DNA of 64,000 bases, taken from assembly GCF_006094435.1 (NCBI RefSeq), contig NZ_CP034783.1:2507001-2571000 (forward strand). Direction: 5' to 3'. The notes under the pieces are model-generated. The model ran no database searches and was not told where the DNA came from. It was given only the letters and a program-made list of their open reading frames with translations. Shown one piece after another: positions 9,459 through 17,890 of the stretch. The stretch comes from Pseudomonas sp. MPC6. GTDB lineage: Bacteria; Pseudomonadota; Gammaproteobacteria; Pseudomonadales; Pseudomonadaceae. The translations under genes and the position numbers were made by a program. The first letter of the stretch is position 1, and each line of letters starts with the position of its first letter.

Positions 9459-11102
9459 ATGATGGCGACAAAAATAATTCCGCCCGCCGACGGCGCCTAC
9501 GCCTATCCCTTGCTGATCAAGCAATTATTGCTGTCTGGCGTGCGTTACGAACCGGGGCGGGAAATCGTCTACGCCGACAAACTGCGCTACAGCTACCAGA
9601 CCCTCAACCAGCGCATCCGCCGACTGGCCAACGCCCTGACCGCGGCTGGCGTCAAGGCCGGGGATACCGTGGCCCTGCTCGACTGGGACAGCCACCGGTA
9701 CCTGGAGTGCTTCTTCGCCGTGCCGATGATCGGCGCGGTGTTGCATACCGTGAACATCCGTCTTTCGCCGGATCAGGTGCTCTACACCATGAACCACGCC
9801 GAGGATGACCTGGTGCTGGTGCATGACGATTTTGTGCCGCTGGTCGAGCAGATCCACGGACAGCTGAAGACCGTCAAAGGTTACATGCAGCTCACGGACG
9901 ACAGAGCAACGAACACATCGTTACCGGTGCTGGGGGAATATGAAAACCTGTTGTCCGGTGCGGCAGACCAGTACGACTTCCCCGATTTCGATGAAAATTC
10001 GGTGGCGACGCTGTTCTACACCACCGGCACCACCGGCGCGCCGAAAGGGGTGTATTTCACCCATCGCCAGTTGGTGCTGCATACCCTGAATGCCGTGGGC
10101 ACGCTGGGCGCCTACCAAAGCTTTGCGCTGTTACGTTCCGACGACGTCTACATGCCCATCACCCCGATGTTCCACGTGCATGCCTGGGGCGTGCCCTATG
10201 TCGCGACCCTGATGGGCATCAAGCAGGTGTACCCCGGCCGTTACGAACCCAATAGCCTGGTGCGGTTGTTCCGTGAAGAGAAGGTCACCTTCTCCCATTG
10301 CGTGCCGACGATTCTGCAAATGATCCTGAACTGCGAGGAAGCGCAACGGACGCGTTTCGACGGCTGGAAAATGCTCCTGGGCGGCAGTGCGTTGACCTTG
10401 GGCATTGCCAGCGAAGCCAGCGCCAAAGGCATTCAGGTGCACAGCGGCTACGGCATGTCCGAGACCTGCCCGTTGCTGTGCCTGACTTACCTGCGTGACG
10501 CAGACCTCGATCAATCCAGCCAGGCGCAACTGGCCACCCGGATCAAGACCGGCACGCCGGTGCCGATGGTCGACCTGAAAATCATCGATGCCAGCGGCAA
10601 CGACGTGGCCCATGACGGCGAGTCGCTGGGCGAGATCGTAGTGCGCGCGCCCTGGCTGACCCAAGGCTATTTCAAGGAGCCGGAAAAGGGCGCCGAGCTG
10701 TGGCACAACGGCTGGCTGCACACCGGCGACCTGGCCTCCATCGATCCGCTGGGTGGCGTGGAAATCAAGGACCGCATCAAGGATGTGATCAAGACGGGCG
10801 GGGAGTGGATCAGCTCCCTGGAACTGGAGAGCCTGATCAGCGAACACGCGGCGGTGATGTCGGTCGCGGTGGTGGGCATTGCCGATGAGCAATGGGGTGA
10901 GCGGCCCATGGCGCTGGTGGTGTGCGAGCCTGGGCAGTACCTCGATCGCAAGATCCTGGAGACGCACCTGCAAGGGTTTGTCGAGCGTGGCCGCATCAAC
11001 AGATGGGCGATCCCCAAGCAGTTCAAGTTCGTCGCCGAGATTCCCAAGACCAGTGTCGGCAAGATCAACAAGAAGCTGATCCGGGAAAGCGAATCGAGCT
11101 GA
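9459..11102 (+). CDS. Acyl-CoA synthetase (AMP-forming ligase)
   Basis: 547 residues. AAGGA at 9446-9450 precedes two consecutive ATGs (9459 and 9462); either may be used. The AMP-binding P-loop TTGTTGAPKGV is near residue 186, the GYGMSETCP motif near residue 330, and the hinge TGDLASID near residue 422. The C-terminal lysine motif lies in KTSVGKINKK. It activates a carboxylic acid with ATP and CoA, feeding the dehydrogenase encoded just upstream. The chain-length specificity cannot be read. Last gene of the operon. Confidence 0.9.
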   Translation: MMATKIIPPADGAYAYPLLIKQLLLSGVRYEPGREIVYADKLRYSYQTLNQRIRRLANALTAAGVKAGDTVALLDWDSHRYLECFFAVPMIGAVLHTVNIRLSPDQVLYTMNHAEDDLVLVHDDFVPLVEQIHGQLKTVKGYMQLTDDRATNTSLPVLGEYENLLSGAADQYDFPDFDENSVATLFYTTGTTGAPKGVYFTHRQLVLHTLNAVGTLGAYQSFALLRSDDVYMPITPMFHVHAWGVPYVATLMGIKQVYPGRYEPNSLVRLFREEKVTFSHCVPTILQMILNCEEAQRTRFDGWKMLLGGSALTLGIASEASAKGIQVHSGYGMSETCPLLCLTYLRDADLDQSSQAQLATRIKTGTPVPMVDLKIIDASGNDVAHDGESLGEIVVRAPWLTQGYFKEPEKGAELWHNGWLHTGDLASIDPLGGVEIKDRIKDVIKTGGEWISSLELESLISEHAAVMSVAVVGIADEQWGERPMALVVCEPGQYLDRKILETHLQGFVERGRINRWAIPKQFKFVAEIPKTSVGKINKKLIRESESS

Positions 11103-11137
11103 AAAGCTACGCCAATGTAGCAATCACCGCAGATCAA

Positions 11138-11234
11138 CTGTGGGAGCGAGACCGGCTTGCCGGCGAAGGGGTCATCAAATTCAACATGGATGTTGACTGA
11201 TCGACCGCTTTCGCGAGCAGGCTCGCTCCCACAG
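11138..11234. repeat. REPIN (GTGGGAGC type)
   Basis: CTGTGGGAGCGAGACCGGCT on the left and a reverse-complement arm ending GGCTCGCTCCCACAG on the right form an inverted REP pair just downstream of the ligase operon. It may act as a 3' stem-loop for that transcript. Confidence 0.8.
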
Positions 11235-11236
11235 GG

Positions 11237-11485
11237 TTAGCGTCGCAGACGAATTTTCTGCCAATTGTCCTGGCTGGTGCAGGATCCGGTGTCGCCACGC
11301 ATCCAATAGAGGGTCGCCCGGTAAAGCGCCGTGGTCCGGGAGCAGTGTAATCCACGAAGTTTTTCGTAGGCCCATTTCCAACCATGCTTAGCTGAGCTGC
11401 TCATCCCAAGTACCTGTCGAGGCCATCCCTTCCCGAATGGTAGCAGCTGAATAACAAGTGGGATCCAATTGATTTCAGGCGTCAA
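11237..11485 (-). CDS. Hypothetical small protein or gene remnant
   Basis: An 82-residue open frame between the REPIN and the sulfatase-like gene. It is unusually rich in Trp, Arg and Cys and has no recognisable motif, signal peptide or membrane segment. It is the only plausible reading frame in the 300-base gap between 11235 and 11536. It could equally be chance or the tail of a lost gene; no function is proposed. Confidence 0.2.
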   Translation of the reverse strand: MTPEINWIPLVIQLLPFGKGWPRQVLGMSSSAKHGWKWAYEKLRGLHCSRTTALYRATLYWMRGDTGSCTSQDNWQKIRLRR

Positions 11486-11536
11486 ATATTTGTCAAGCTC
11501 CGCTGCGACGGCTCTGGGTTGGGCGTCCTGCGCCGG

Positions 11537-13765
11537 TCAGCTCGATTCGGCGATGTCATCGTCGAGGGTCTCGGCCGGCGATTCCTCTTGCCCGGGCAGT
11601 TCGGTGATCACACTGAAGTCGCTGACTTCGACCGCGCCCGATCCATACCCCAGCAGATGGAAAGAGAACGCCTTGCGCGACTGCGGATTGGGGAAGCTGA
11701 AATCCATCTCCAGTGGCTGGTCGACCGTGACGAGCATTTCGCTGGGCAGGCCCAATTGCACATCCTGTTCCAGCTCCTTGGTCTTGAGCTGGATGTAGGC
11801 GTTCTGATGGGGGTCGACCGAGCGCACGGTCAGGCGCACGCGGGTGTGGGAGCCTTTGGGCATTTCAAGGTACTGCGCGCCGATCAGGTTGTCGGCCCAG
11901 TCATCCTTGATCTGCGCCTGGAGAGGAATGATGGTCGGGCTGCCGAACTGGTAGTGCAGGCTCTGCGGTGTCTGCAACAGGGTGTGATCCAGGGCTGCGG
12001 CGCGTGCCGTGATCTGGCGCGCACGCTTGCCGCCGTATTGACCGGTCAAGGTCGCACGTTCGGCGATGAAGCCTTCGCTGGCGTAATACCGGCAGCGCTG
12101 TTGAAAGTCACACTCGGTGAAGGTGCCCTGGCCATCGTGGTAGCGCAGCTTGCCGTTGGTGAACGACATGATCTCGCGGCCGGTATCGTACTGGCGAAAC
12201 AGCGAGCGACCGCTCAGGGTCGCAGGGATAGGCAAGGCGAAGTAGTCGAGGATCGAGGTGCTCAGGTCGACATGGCCGTATACCCCGGTCTTGATCTGCG
12301 GCAGCTGCGCTTGCTCGGGTGCCAGTGTCAGGTTGAAGCCCCAGGAAGACGCGAGGCGCACGCCGTCGATGCCGTGGGATTCGTCGGACGTGATCACCAC
12401 CAGGGTGTCCTTGAGGACGCCCTGGCGTTCCAGGCCGCCGAGGAATTGCCCAAGGGCATCGTCCAGGTAACCCACGGCGGCTTGCTTGGCGGTGTCATAT
12501 CGCTGCAAATAGTCGTCCGGGGCCGAGTAGGGCTGGTGCGTGCCGACGGTCAGCAGCGTCAGCATCCACGGCTTTGGGTTTTTCTCCAGCTGGCCGACGT
12601 AATCCAGCGCGCCTTCGAAAAAGGCCTTGTCATCCTTGCCCCACGGGAAGTCGAGGTAGGACGCATTGGTGAACCATTCGAGGCCATGGGTCGCGTCGAA
12701 ACCGATGTGCGGCATGATCTTGTCTTTGGCCATGAAGCGCAGCCCGGCGCCCTGAAGGTAGTGGGTGGAGAAGCCGTTCTTGCGCAACTGTGCCGGCAGG
12801 CAGGCCTGGTTGCGTTCGCTCTGGGTCAGCATCTCGATGCCTTTGGGGGTGCCATTGTCGAGCTTGTCGTAATCGCCGCAGAGCATCGCGTACAGGCCAC
12901 GAATGGTCTGGTGGCTGTGCAGCACGTAGTCCGTCGTGTTCATGCCCCGTTCCGCCCACTGGCTGAGATGGGGCATCAGGTTCTCTTGATAACTGCTGTG
13001 CAGGGCCTGGCGGTTGACTCCGACATAGGCGCCGGGAATGCCTTCCAGGGCAATGATCAACACGTTGCGTGCACGTCCCGGGGCTGCCAGCAGTCGTTGG
13101 CCGGTCAGGTCGAGCTCGGTGAGCCCTGCCATCTGCGGGGCGACATCGATCTCGTCACCTTCCAGCCAGTCTTGCGCGCGCGCTTGAACCTCGCCCACGC
13201 CGGCGGCCAGCACCTGGTGCGGCAAGTTGAACACATGCCACTGGTCGGCATCGGTCGGTTGCAGGTGTTGCGCACCCCAGTGAGCGATCAACAGCGACAG
13301 TGGCACCGACCAGGCATGACGGGGCAGGCGCGGTGCAGGTGTCGCAGCGCCCAGCCAGTGGGTGCACAGCCACGCCATCAGTCCCAGCAGCAAGGTGGCG
13401 GCCAGCCAGGGTTGGGCGAATCCGCCTCCGGTGGAGTTTTCCAGAAACTGCGGATCGATCAGGTAATGCAAGTCCGAAAGGGTGGGCAACCGGCCGACCG
13501 CGCTGACCAGTTCGGCGGTCGCCACGGTCATGAGGCCCCAGGCCAGCAATATCGGCAGGGCCAGCCACAAGGGGCGACGGTGCAGGAGCACGATGAGCAG
13601 GCTCGCAATGCACAGGTCCGACAGGTAGCCATGTGGATTCGACCAGCCCAGCGCTGCACGCAGGCACAGGGGCATGATCAGAACCAGTCCGATGAGGGCG
13701 ATGAGACGCGCGTAGGGGTGTCGTAAACAGTGACGAATGATGTTCACAAAAGTTTTTCCAGACAT
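11537..13765 (-). CDS. LTA synthase-like sulfatase-fold membrane enzyme
   Basis: 742 residues. About five transmembrane helices in the first 170 residues anchor a large periplasmic domain with the alkaline-phosphatase/sulfatase fold. Visible landmarks are NVLIIALEGIPGAY (metal-site strand and Glu), SHQTIRGLYAMLCG with Thr287 at the nucleophile position used by LtaS/OpgB-type phosphotransferases, and VVITSDESHGI (Asp/His metal ligands). It probably transfers a phosphoglycerol- or phosphoethanolamine-type group to an envelope glycan or lipid; the acceptor is unknown. It is a single gene not overlapped by neighbours. Confidence 0.8.
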   Translation of the reverse strand: MSGKTFVNIIRHCLRHPYARLIALIGLVLIMPLCLRAALGWSNPHGYLSDLCIASLLIVLLHRRPLWLALPILLAWGLMTVATAELVSAVGRLPTLSDLHYLIDPQFLENSTGGGFAQPWLAATLLLGLMAWLCTHWLGAATPAPRLPRHAWSVPLSLLIAHWGAQHLQPTDADQWHVFNLPHQVLAAGVGEVQARAQDWLEGDEIDVAPQMAGLTELDLTGQRLLAAPGRARNVLIIALEGIPGAYVGVNRQALHSSYQENLMPHLSQWAERGMNTTDYVLHSHQTIRGLYAMLCGDYDKLDNGTPKGIEMLTQSERNQACLPAQLRKNGFSTHYLQGAGLRFMAKDKIMPHIGFDATHGLEWFTNASYLDFPWGKDDKAFFEGALDYVGQLEKNPKPWMLTLLTVGTHQPYSAPDDYLQRYDTAKQAAVGYLDDALGQFLGGLERQGVLKDTLVVITSDESHGIDGVRLASSWGFNLTLAPEQAQLPQIKTGVYGHVDLSTSILDYFALPIPATLSGRSLFRQYDTGREIMSFTNGKLRYHDGQGTFTECDFQQRCRYYASEGFIAERATLTGQYGGKRARQITARAAALDHTLLQTPQSLHYQFGSPTIIPLQAQIKDDWADNLIGAQYLEMPKGSHTRVRLTVRSVDPHQNAYIQLKTKELEQDVQLGLPSEMLVTVDQPLEMDFSFPNPQSRKAFSFHLLGYGSGAVEVSDFSVITELPGQEESPAETLDDDIAESS

Positions 13766-13900
13766 TAAAGCTTCATATCAATGTGCTGGATGGTATCAAG
13801 TGGCGACAAAACTGGCCCGGGTATCAATGGGTGGAGGCGGTTTTGAGCGGGTGCCTGGTCTGAATATTGTTTGACATAAAGTGTCAGGGCGATCGCAGCG

Positions 13901-14341
13901 CTAACTGCACGCCACGCTGACCGCTTTCGCGGCGCGTTTCAGTTCCTGTCTGACGTCGGCCGGTATCCGCCGTTTCATGGGGCGCTGGTCGAGGAATATC
14001 TGCTCGCCCCGAGCATTGATCTCCGCGTCGATAGCGGCTGCCTGGGCTTCGATGGAGGCTGCGTGAGCTTCTATCACCCGGTTGACCTCGGCTTCATTGG
14101 TCGCCGCGTCGAGGGCATCGATCAAGGCCGCCACTTTGGCTTCCTCGTCCTTGGCGTACTCTTCGACCGACAATCCGGCGGCCAACGCCCGTGCGCGGAT
14201 TTCCACGCTTTTGAGCGCCTGCTTGGCTTCGTTGCACCGCGCGTCCACTTTGCGGTGTTCGACGGTGTTCCACTGGATGAGCCCATAGGTCATCGCTCCG
14301 ATCACCGCGACGGCGATGCCTCCCATGAGGGTTCGCTTCAT
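13901..14341 (-). CDS. Hypothetical membrane-anchored coiled-coil protein
   Basis: 146 residues. Residues 5-23 form a single N-terminal transmembrane helix with positive charge before it, so the rest is probably periplasmic. Residues about 30-120 are Ala/Glu/Lys-rich and strongly helical (coiled coil), and the C-terminal 25 residues are basic. No family was recognised. Two Cys (near residue 36 and near the C-terminus) could form a disulfide. Confidence 0.6.
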   Translation of the reverse strand: MKRTLMGGIAVAVIGAMTYGLIQWNTVEHRKVDARCNEAKQALKSVEIRARALAAGLSVEEYAKDEEAKVAALIDALDAATNEAEVNRVIEAHAASIEAQAAAIDAEINARGEQIFLDQRPMKRRIPADVRQELKRAAKAVSVACS

Positions 14342-14490
14342 CGTTGCACCGGCGATCGGCTGGGGAGTGAGGGTTCTTTTTGCATCGCTTCAACTCTACT
14401 CGAGGAGTTGAAAGCGTAGCATCGGAACCGGCCGCCCCCCGGTTGACCGTCGGGTATTGGCGAAGCAAAAAGTTGAGTGTTTCAGCGGTG

Positions 14491-15408
14491 TTACGACTGT
14501 AACGCTGATGTCTCAAGCAGGTCGTTCACATCGGCCAGGGTCGGAGCATGGGCGCCGGCATGGCGGCACGACAGGGAGGCGCAGGCTGCAGAGAATCGCA
14601 GGCGTTCGCGCACGTCGCCAATGCCGAGCAAGTCCGATGCGAGCCAGCCGGCCATGCACGCGTCGCCTGCACCGACCGTATCGGCCACGGTCACCGGGAT
14701 CGCCGGTTGCTCGTACTGGCTGTCGGGGGTGTGAAGCAGCATGCCATGCTCCCCCCGGGTGAACAGGATTTCGGCCATGGGATTAAGCGCGCGCAGCTCG
14801 TCCAGTGCCTGGTGTTCGCTCAAGCCCGGGTAGATGTGCCGAAGGTCTTCGTCGGACAGCTTGATCATGTCGGCCAGGGCGGTCATCGTCGGAAAGGTCT
14901 GTTCGCGATAATGGCTGTCCATCAAATTGCGCCAGTTCGGGTCAAAGCTGATTCGTTTGCCGGCTGCCTTGGCTTGCTCGGCGAGCGTTACCAGGCGGTC
15001 TCCCAGGGGCTGACGCGCCAGGCTGATGCAGCTGAAATGACACACTTGCGCCTGCTCGATCCAGCCGGGCGGCAGCAGGTCCGGATCAAAAAACAGATCG
15101 GCCTCCCCGGCAAAAAAATAGCGTGGAGGGCGGCTCGACGGGACGATGGCGACCAGGGGATCGCGGTTCACTCGTTGTAAGAATCGCAGATCCAGACCTG
15201 CCGCTTGCGACTGCCGGGCGATCTCGTCGCCCAGGGAATCGGTGCTGACGGACCCGGCGAAGGCGCTGTCGACGCCCAGGCGACTCAGTGCGCGTGCCAC
15301 GTTCCAGGGCGCGCCGCCCGGGTAGCCTTGCCATTGTCCGGGCGTACCCTGGACAAGGTCGGTCAGGGCTTCGCCAAATACGATTGCGCGAGGCAATACC
15401 ATGGTCAT
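14491..15408 (-). CDS. PfkB-family carbohydrate kinase (fructokinase)
   Basis: 305 residues. The N-terminal sugar-binding motif GYPGGAPWNVARALSRLG and the C-terminal PfkB signature DTVGAGDACMAG are present, with catalytic Asp249 in GAGD. A second Met at 15402 is an alternative start. It lies 66 bases downstream of an AraC regulator in the same direction and near a sorbitol-dehydrogenase-type SDR. The natural reading is fructose phosphorylation in a sorbitol/mannitol pathway (the role of MtlZ in P. fluorescens). Confidence 0.85.
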   Translation of the reverse strand: MTMVLPRAIVFGEALTDLVQGTPGQWQGYPGGAPWNVARALSRLGVDSAFAGSVSTDSLGDEIARQSQAAGLDLRFLQRVNRDPLVAIVPSSRPPRYFFAGEADLFFDPDLLPPGWIEQAQVCHFSCISLARQPLGDRLVTLAEQAKAAGKRISFDPNWRNLMDSHYREQTFPTMTALADMIKLSDEDLRHIYPGLSEHQALDELRALNPMAEILFTRGEHGMLLHTPDSQYEQPAIPVTVADTVGAGDACMAGWLASDLLGIGDVRERLRFSAACASLSCRHAGAHAPTLADVNDLLETSALQS

Positions 15409-15474
15409 TTCCTCAATTTTTTCCTGGAGTGATGGCTGTTGGCTGATCCGGGGCGATCACCGGACACCACTCGA

Positions 15475-16425
15475 TCAATGGGCTGTGGTGAACGGAAGGG
15501 CGGGGCGAACTGCGTTGCGGTTGAACAGCGTCATTGCCGTTGCGCGACGATATTCGCTCGGAGTCTGGTCCATTTCGATCCGGAAATGCCGGTTGAAGTT
15601 GGAGAGATTGGCGTAGCCCACCTCAAAACAGATGTCGGCCACCGACATCTCTGTCTGCAACAACAGCCTGCAGGCGCGTTGAACCCTGAGCTTGCGCATG
15701 AGATCGATGAAGCCATGACCGGTAATTCTTTTGAAGAAGCGCGAAAACCCCGGCTCGCTCATGTCCAGGCGTCGCGCGATGACCGATAGCCGAGGGTCGT
15801 CTGTCAGCTCGGTCAGCAGATAGTCGAAGGCCTTGTTGATGCGCTCGGAACTGCGGTCATCCAGGGTCGGCACATAGCAGGCACTGGCCAACGAGTGCGC
15901 ATCCTGCGTGGGCGCGTTGAGCAGCGTGTTGATCAGCTGCAGGAACAGGATCAGGCGTTCGAGCCCTTGCGCGGGACCTATGGCTTCGAGCAATCGAGCG
16001 GCCTGCACGGCGGTTGCCCCGGTGAACTCCAGGCCGCGACGGGCCCGTGCAAACAGGTCCTGCAACTCACCCAGCTCAGGCAGGGTGCCGCGCAAGGCCA
16101 GGAGGGCTGCACCGTCGAACTGCAGCACCACATCGCGCCCGGGCAGGAATTCACCGGGTGCCAGGTCGCCTATCCAGTCATGGGGCAGGTCGGGGCCGAT
16201 CAGCGCGACATGACCTGCGCCAAACGCACCGATGTAGTCGCCGGCGACCAGCTTGCCGCTGCCTTGGCGGATCAGATGAATCTCGAATTCAGGGTGATGG
16301 TTCCAACGAGCCAGGGCGTAGGGGTAGTCGTGTTCGTACCAGTGAAAGCACTGATCGGGCGCAGGCAGGATGACCTCCAGCTCGGCGGGTCGCTGTTCGA
16401 ACAGAGCGGCTCGGCTATCAGGCAT
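15475..16425 (-). CDS. AraC-family regulator of polyol utilisation (MtlR-like)
   Basis: 316 residues. An N-terminal cupin-like sensor (about 25-120, with HPEFEIHLI and PHDWIG motifs) is followed by two helix-turn-helix units at about 210-300, ending in VGYANLSNFNRHFRIEMDQTPSEYRR, the standard AraC/XylS signature. Its length and layout match activators of the mannitol/sorbitol operon in Pseudomonas. It is co-directional with the fructokinase and divergent from the SDR and ABC stub. The operon it would have activated appears mostly deleted. Confidence 0.8.
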   Translation of the reverse strand: MPDSRAALFEQRPAELEVILPAPDQCFHWYEHDYPYALARWNHHPEFEIHLIRQGSGKLVAGDYIGAFGAGHVALIGPDLPHDWIGDLAPGEFLPGRDVVLQFDGAALLALRGTLPELGELQDLFARARRGLEFTGATAVQAARLLEAIGPAQGLERLILFLQLINTLLNAPTQDAHSLASACYVPTLDDRSSERINKAFDYLLTELTDDPRLSVIARRLDMSEPGFSRFFKRITGHGFIDLMRKLRVQRACRLLLQTEMSVADICFEVGYANLSNFNRHFRIEMDQTPSEYRRATAMTLFNRNAVRPALPFTTAH

Positions 16426-16515
16426 GGCATGCCCCTTTTATTGTTATTTGATCTTCGTGTATGACCAACATACCTCCTCGCGGCGAGTTCCGGCTAGCAC
16501 CGCTATTACCCACGA

Positions 16516-16571
16516 CTGATACTTTTTTGCCTTCGGAACTGTTTTCCATCCAGTGGTTAAAAAAGTATCGG
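16516..16571. promoter_or_regulatory. Inverted repeat, probable AraC/MtlR operator
   Basis: CTGATACTTTTTT (16516-16528) and AAAAAAGTATCGG (16559-16571) are inverted copies matching at 12 of 13 positions, separated by 30 bases. They sit in the divergent region 90 bases upstream of the AraC regulator start. Position and symmetry suggest a regulator site for the ancestral polyol operon; this is inference. Confidence 0.45.
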
Positions 16572-16670
16572 TCGAGCATCCGCTACGCGTTTGTCCGGGG
16601 CTTTCCAAGGGTGCTGTAATCGAATCGTTTGGCGCGGTGGAATGAAAATCGCCGACCTGACGCGATCCCC

Positions 16671-16756
16671 GTAGGAGCTGGCTTGCCAGCGAAGAGGCCC
16701 TCAAGTTTTGCATTGATCTCAAGGCCGCCTTCGCCAGCAAGCCGGTTCCGACAAGA
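16671..16756. repeat. REPIN
   Basis: GTAGGAGCTGGCTTGCCAGC and its reverse-complement partner GCCAGCAAGCCGGTTCCGAC enclose a short centre. It lies 20 bases before the ABC ATPase stub, that is, at the edge of the region where the transporter genes appear to have been lost. Confidence 0.75.
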
Positions 16757-16776
16757 AAAACAAACAGGGGCCCATC

Positions 16777-16833
16777 ATGGCCAACCTGAAAATCAAGAAC
16801 CTGCAAAAAGTTTTCAAACAAACGGATAAATAA
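16777..16833 (+). pseudogene. Stub of a polyol ABC-transporter ATPase (MtlK/SmoK-like), 18 codons
   Basis: ATG at 16777 reads MANLKIKNLQKVFKQTDK then TAA. The first eleven residues match the conserved start of MtlK/SmoK-type sugar-alcohol importer ATPases (MANLKIKNLQKGF...). The Walker A and everything after it are missing. The SDR starts 3 bases after the stop, exactly where polyol operons place the dehydrogenase after the ATPase. It looks like the 5' edge of a large deletion; it might still act as a leader for the SDR. Confidence 0.6.
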
Positions 16834-16836
16834 TCA

Positions 16837-17610
16837 ATGAAACGACTGCAAGGTAAAAGTGCACTGGTGACCGGATCGGCCCGCGGCATAGGACGAGCCT
16901 TCGCCCAGGCCTATATCGGCGAAGGGGCAACGGTCGCCATCGCCGACATCAATCTGGAGCGAGCCCAGGCCACGGCCGACGAACTGGGGCCGAACGCCTA
17001 CGCCGTGGAAATGGACGTGACCGACCAGGCGTCCATCGATAACGCCATCGCTGCCGTCATCGCGCAGACAGGCAAGTTGGACATCCTGATCAACAATGCC
17101 GCGCTGTTCGACCTGGCGCCCATCGTCGATATCACCCGCGACAGTTTCGAACGTCTGTTTTCGATCAACGTCGCCGGAACCCTGTTCACCCTGCAGGCCG
17201 CGGCGCGCCAGATGATCCGCCAGGGACATGGCGGCAAGATCATCAACATGGCCAGTCAGGCGGGGCGCAGGGGCGAGGCGCTGGTAGGGGTTTATTGCGC
17301 AACCAAGGCCGCGGTGATCAGCCTGACGCAATCCGCCGGCCTGGGCCTGATCAAGCACGGGATCAATGTCAACGCCATCGCACCAGGCGTGGTGGATGGC
17401 GAGCATTGGGATGGCGTCGATGCCATGTTTGCCAAATTCGAAAACCGGCCACTGGGCGAAAAGAAACAGCTCGTGGGGCAGGAAGTGCCTTTTGGCAGAA
17501 TGGGCACGGCTGAAGACTTGACGGGGATGGCGATTTTCCTGGCGTCGTCCGAGAGCGAATATGTGGTGGCGCAGACCTACAATGTCGATGGTGGTAACTG
17601 GATGAGCTGA
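16837..17610 (+). CDS. SDR-family sorbitol (L-iditol 2-) dehydrogenase
   Basis: 257 residues, a classical short-chain dehydrogenase. The NAD-binding motif TGSARGIGRAF starts near residue 12, NNAAL is near 87, and the catalytic set is Ser140, Tyr153 and Lys157. The C-terminal half (HWDGVDAMFAKFENRPLGEKKQLVG) is the pattern of SmoS/PolS-type sorbitol/galactitol dehydrogenases. It would oxidise D-sorbitol to D-fructose with NAD+, which the nearby fructokinase could phosphorylate. The promoter is uncertain because the transporter operon that should precede it is reduced to a stub. Confidence 0.82.
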   Translation: MKRLQGKSALVTGSARGIGRAFAQAYIGEGATVAIADINLERAQATADELGPNAYAVEMDVTDQASIDNAIAAVIAQTGKLDILINNAALFDLAPIVDITRDSFERLFSINVAGTLFTLQAAARQMIRQGHGGKIINMASQAGRRGEALVGVYCATKAAVISLTQSAGLGLIKHGINVNAIAPGVVDGEHWDGVDAMFAKFENRPLGEKKQLVGQEVPFGRMGTAEDLTGMAIFLASSESEYVVAQTYNVDGGNWMS

Positions 17611-17613
17611 AAC

Positions 17614-17714
17614 TGTAGGAGCAAGCTTGCTCGCGAAAAGCCCGCGAACGCTGCGGCGCGTCAGGCTGGTCGCGTTATCGTCGACGACCTTCGCGAGCAA
17701 GCTCGCTCCTACAG
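17614..17714. repeat. REPIN
   Basis: TGTAGGAGCAAGCTTGCTCG at the left and CGAGCAAGCTCGCTCCTACA at the right, inverted, start 4 bases after the SDR stop. Confidence 0.85.
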
Positions 17715-17890
17715 GGATTGGTGGTGTTCAGGCAATGGTGTTCACACCAAATAACGACTCGCGTGGGTGTGGGGGCTAGTGACGGCGGTGTCATCTGCGT
17801 GTCATCCAGCTCTGGCAAGCTCCTGGCAAACCCTCTTGCGCCCGGCGATACGCCGGGCGCTGGCTTGTGCATCTGCCAGGAATTCCCACC

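Noticed and set aside
11519..13726. 735-codon open frame on the plus strand
   Set aside because: It is an exact antisense shadow of the LTA-synthase-like gene, which has clear motifs and membrane helices; the shadow is His/Gln/Gly/Val-rich low-complexity sequence typical of high G+C antisense frames.
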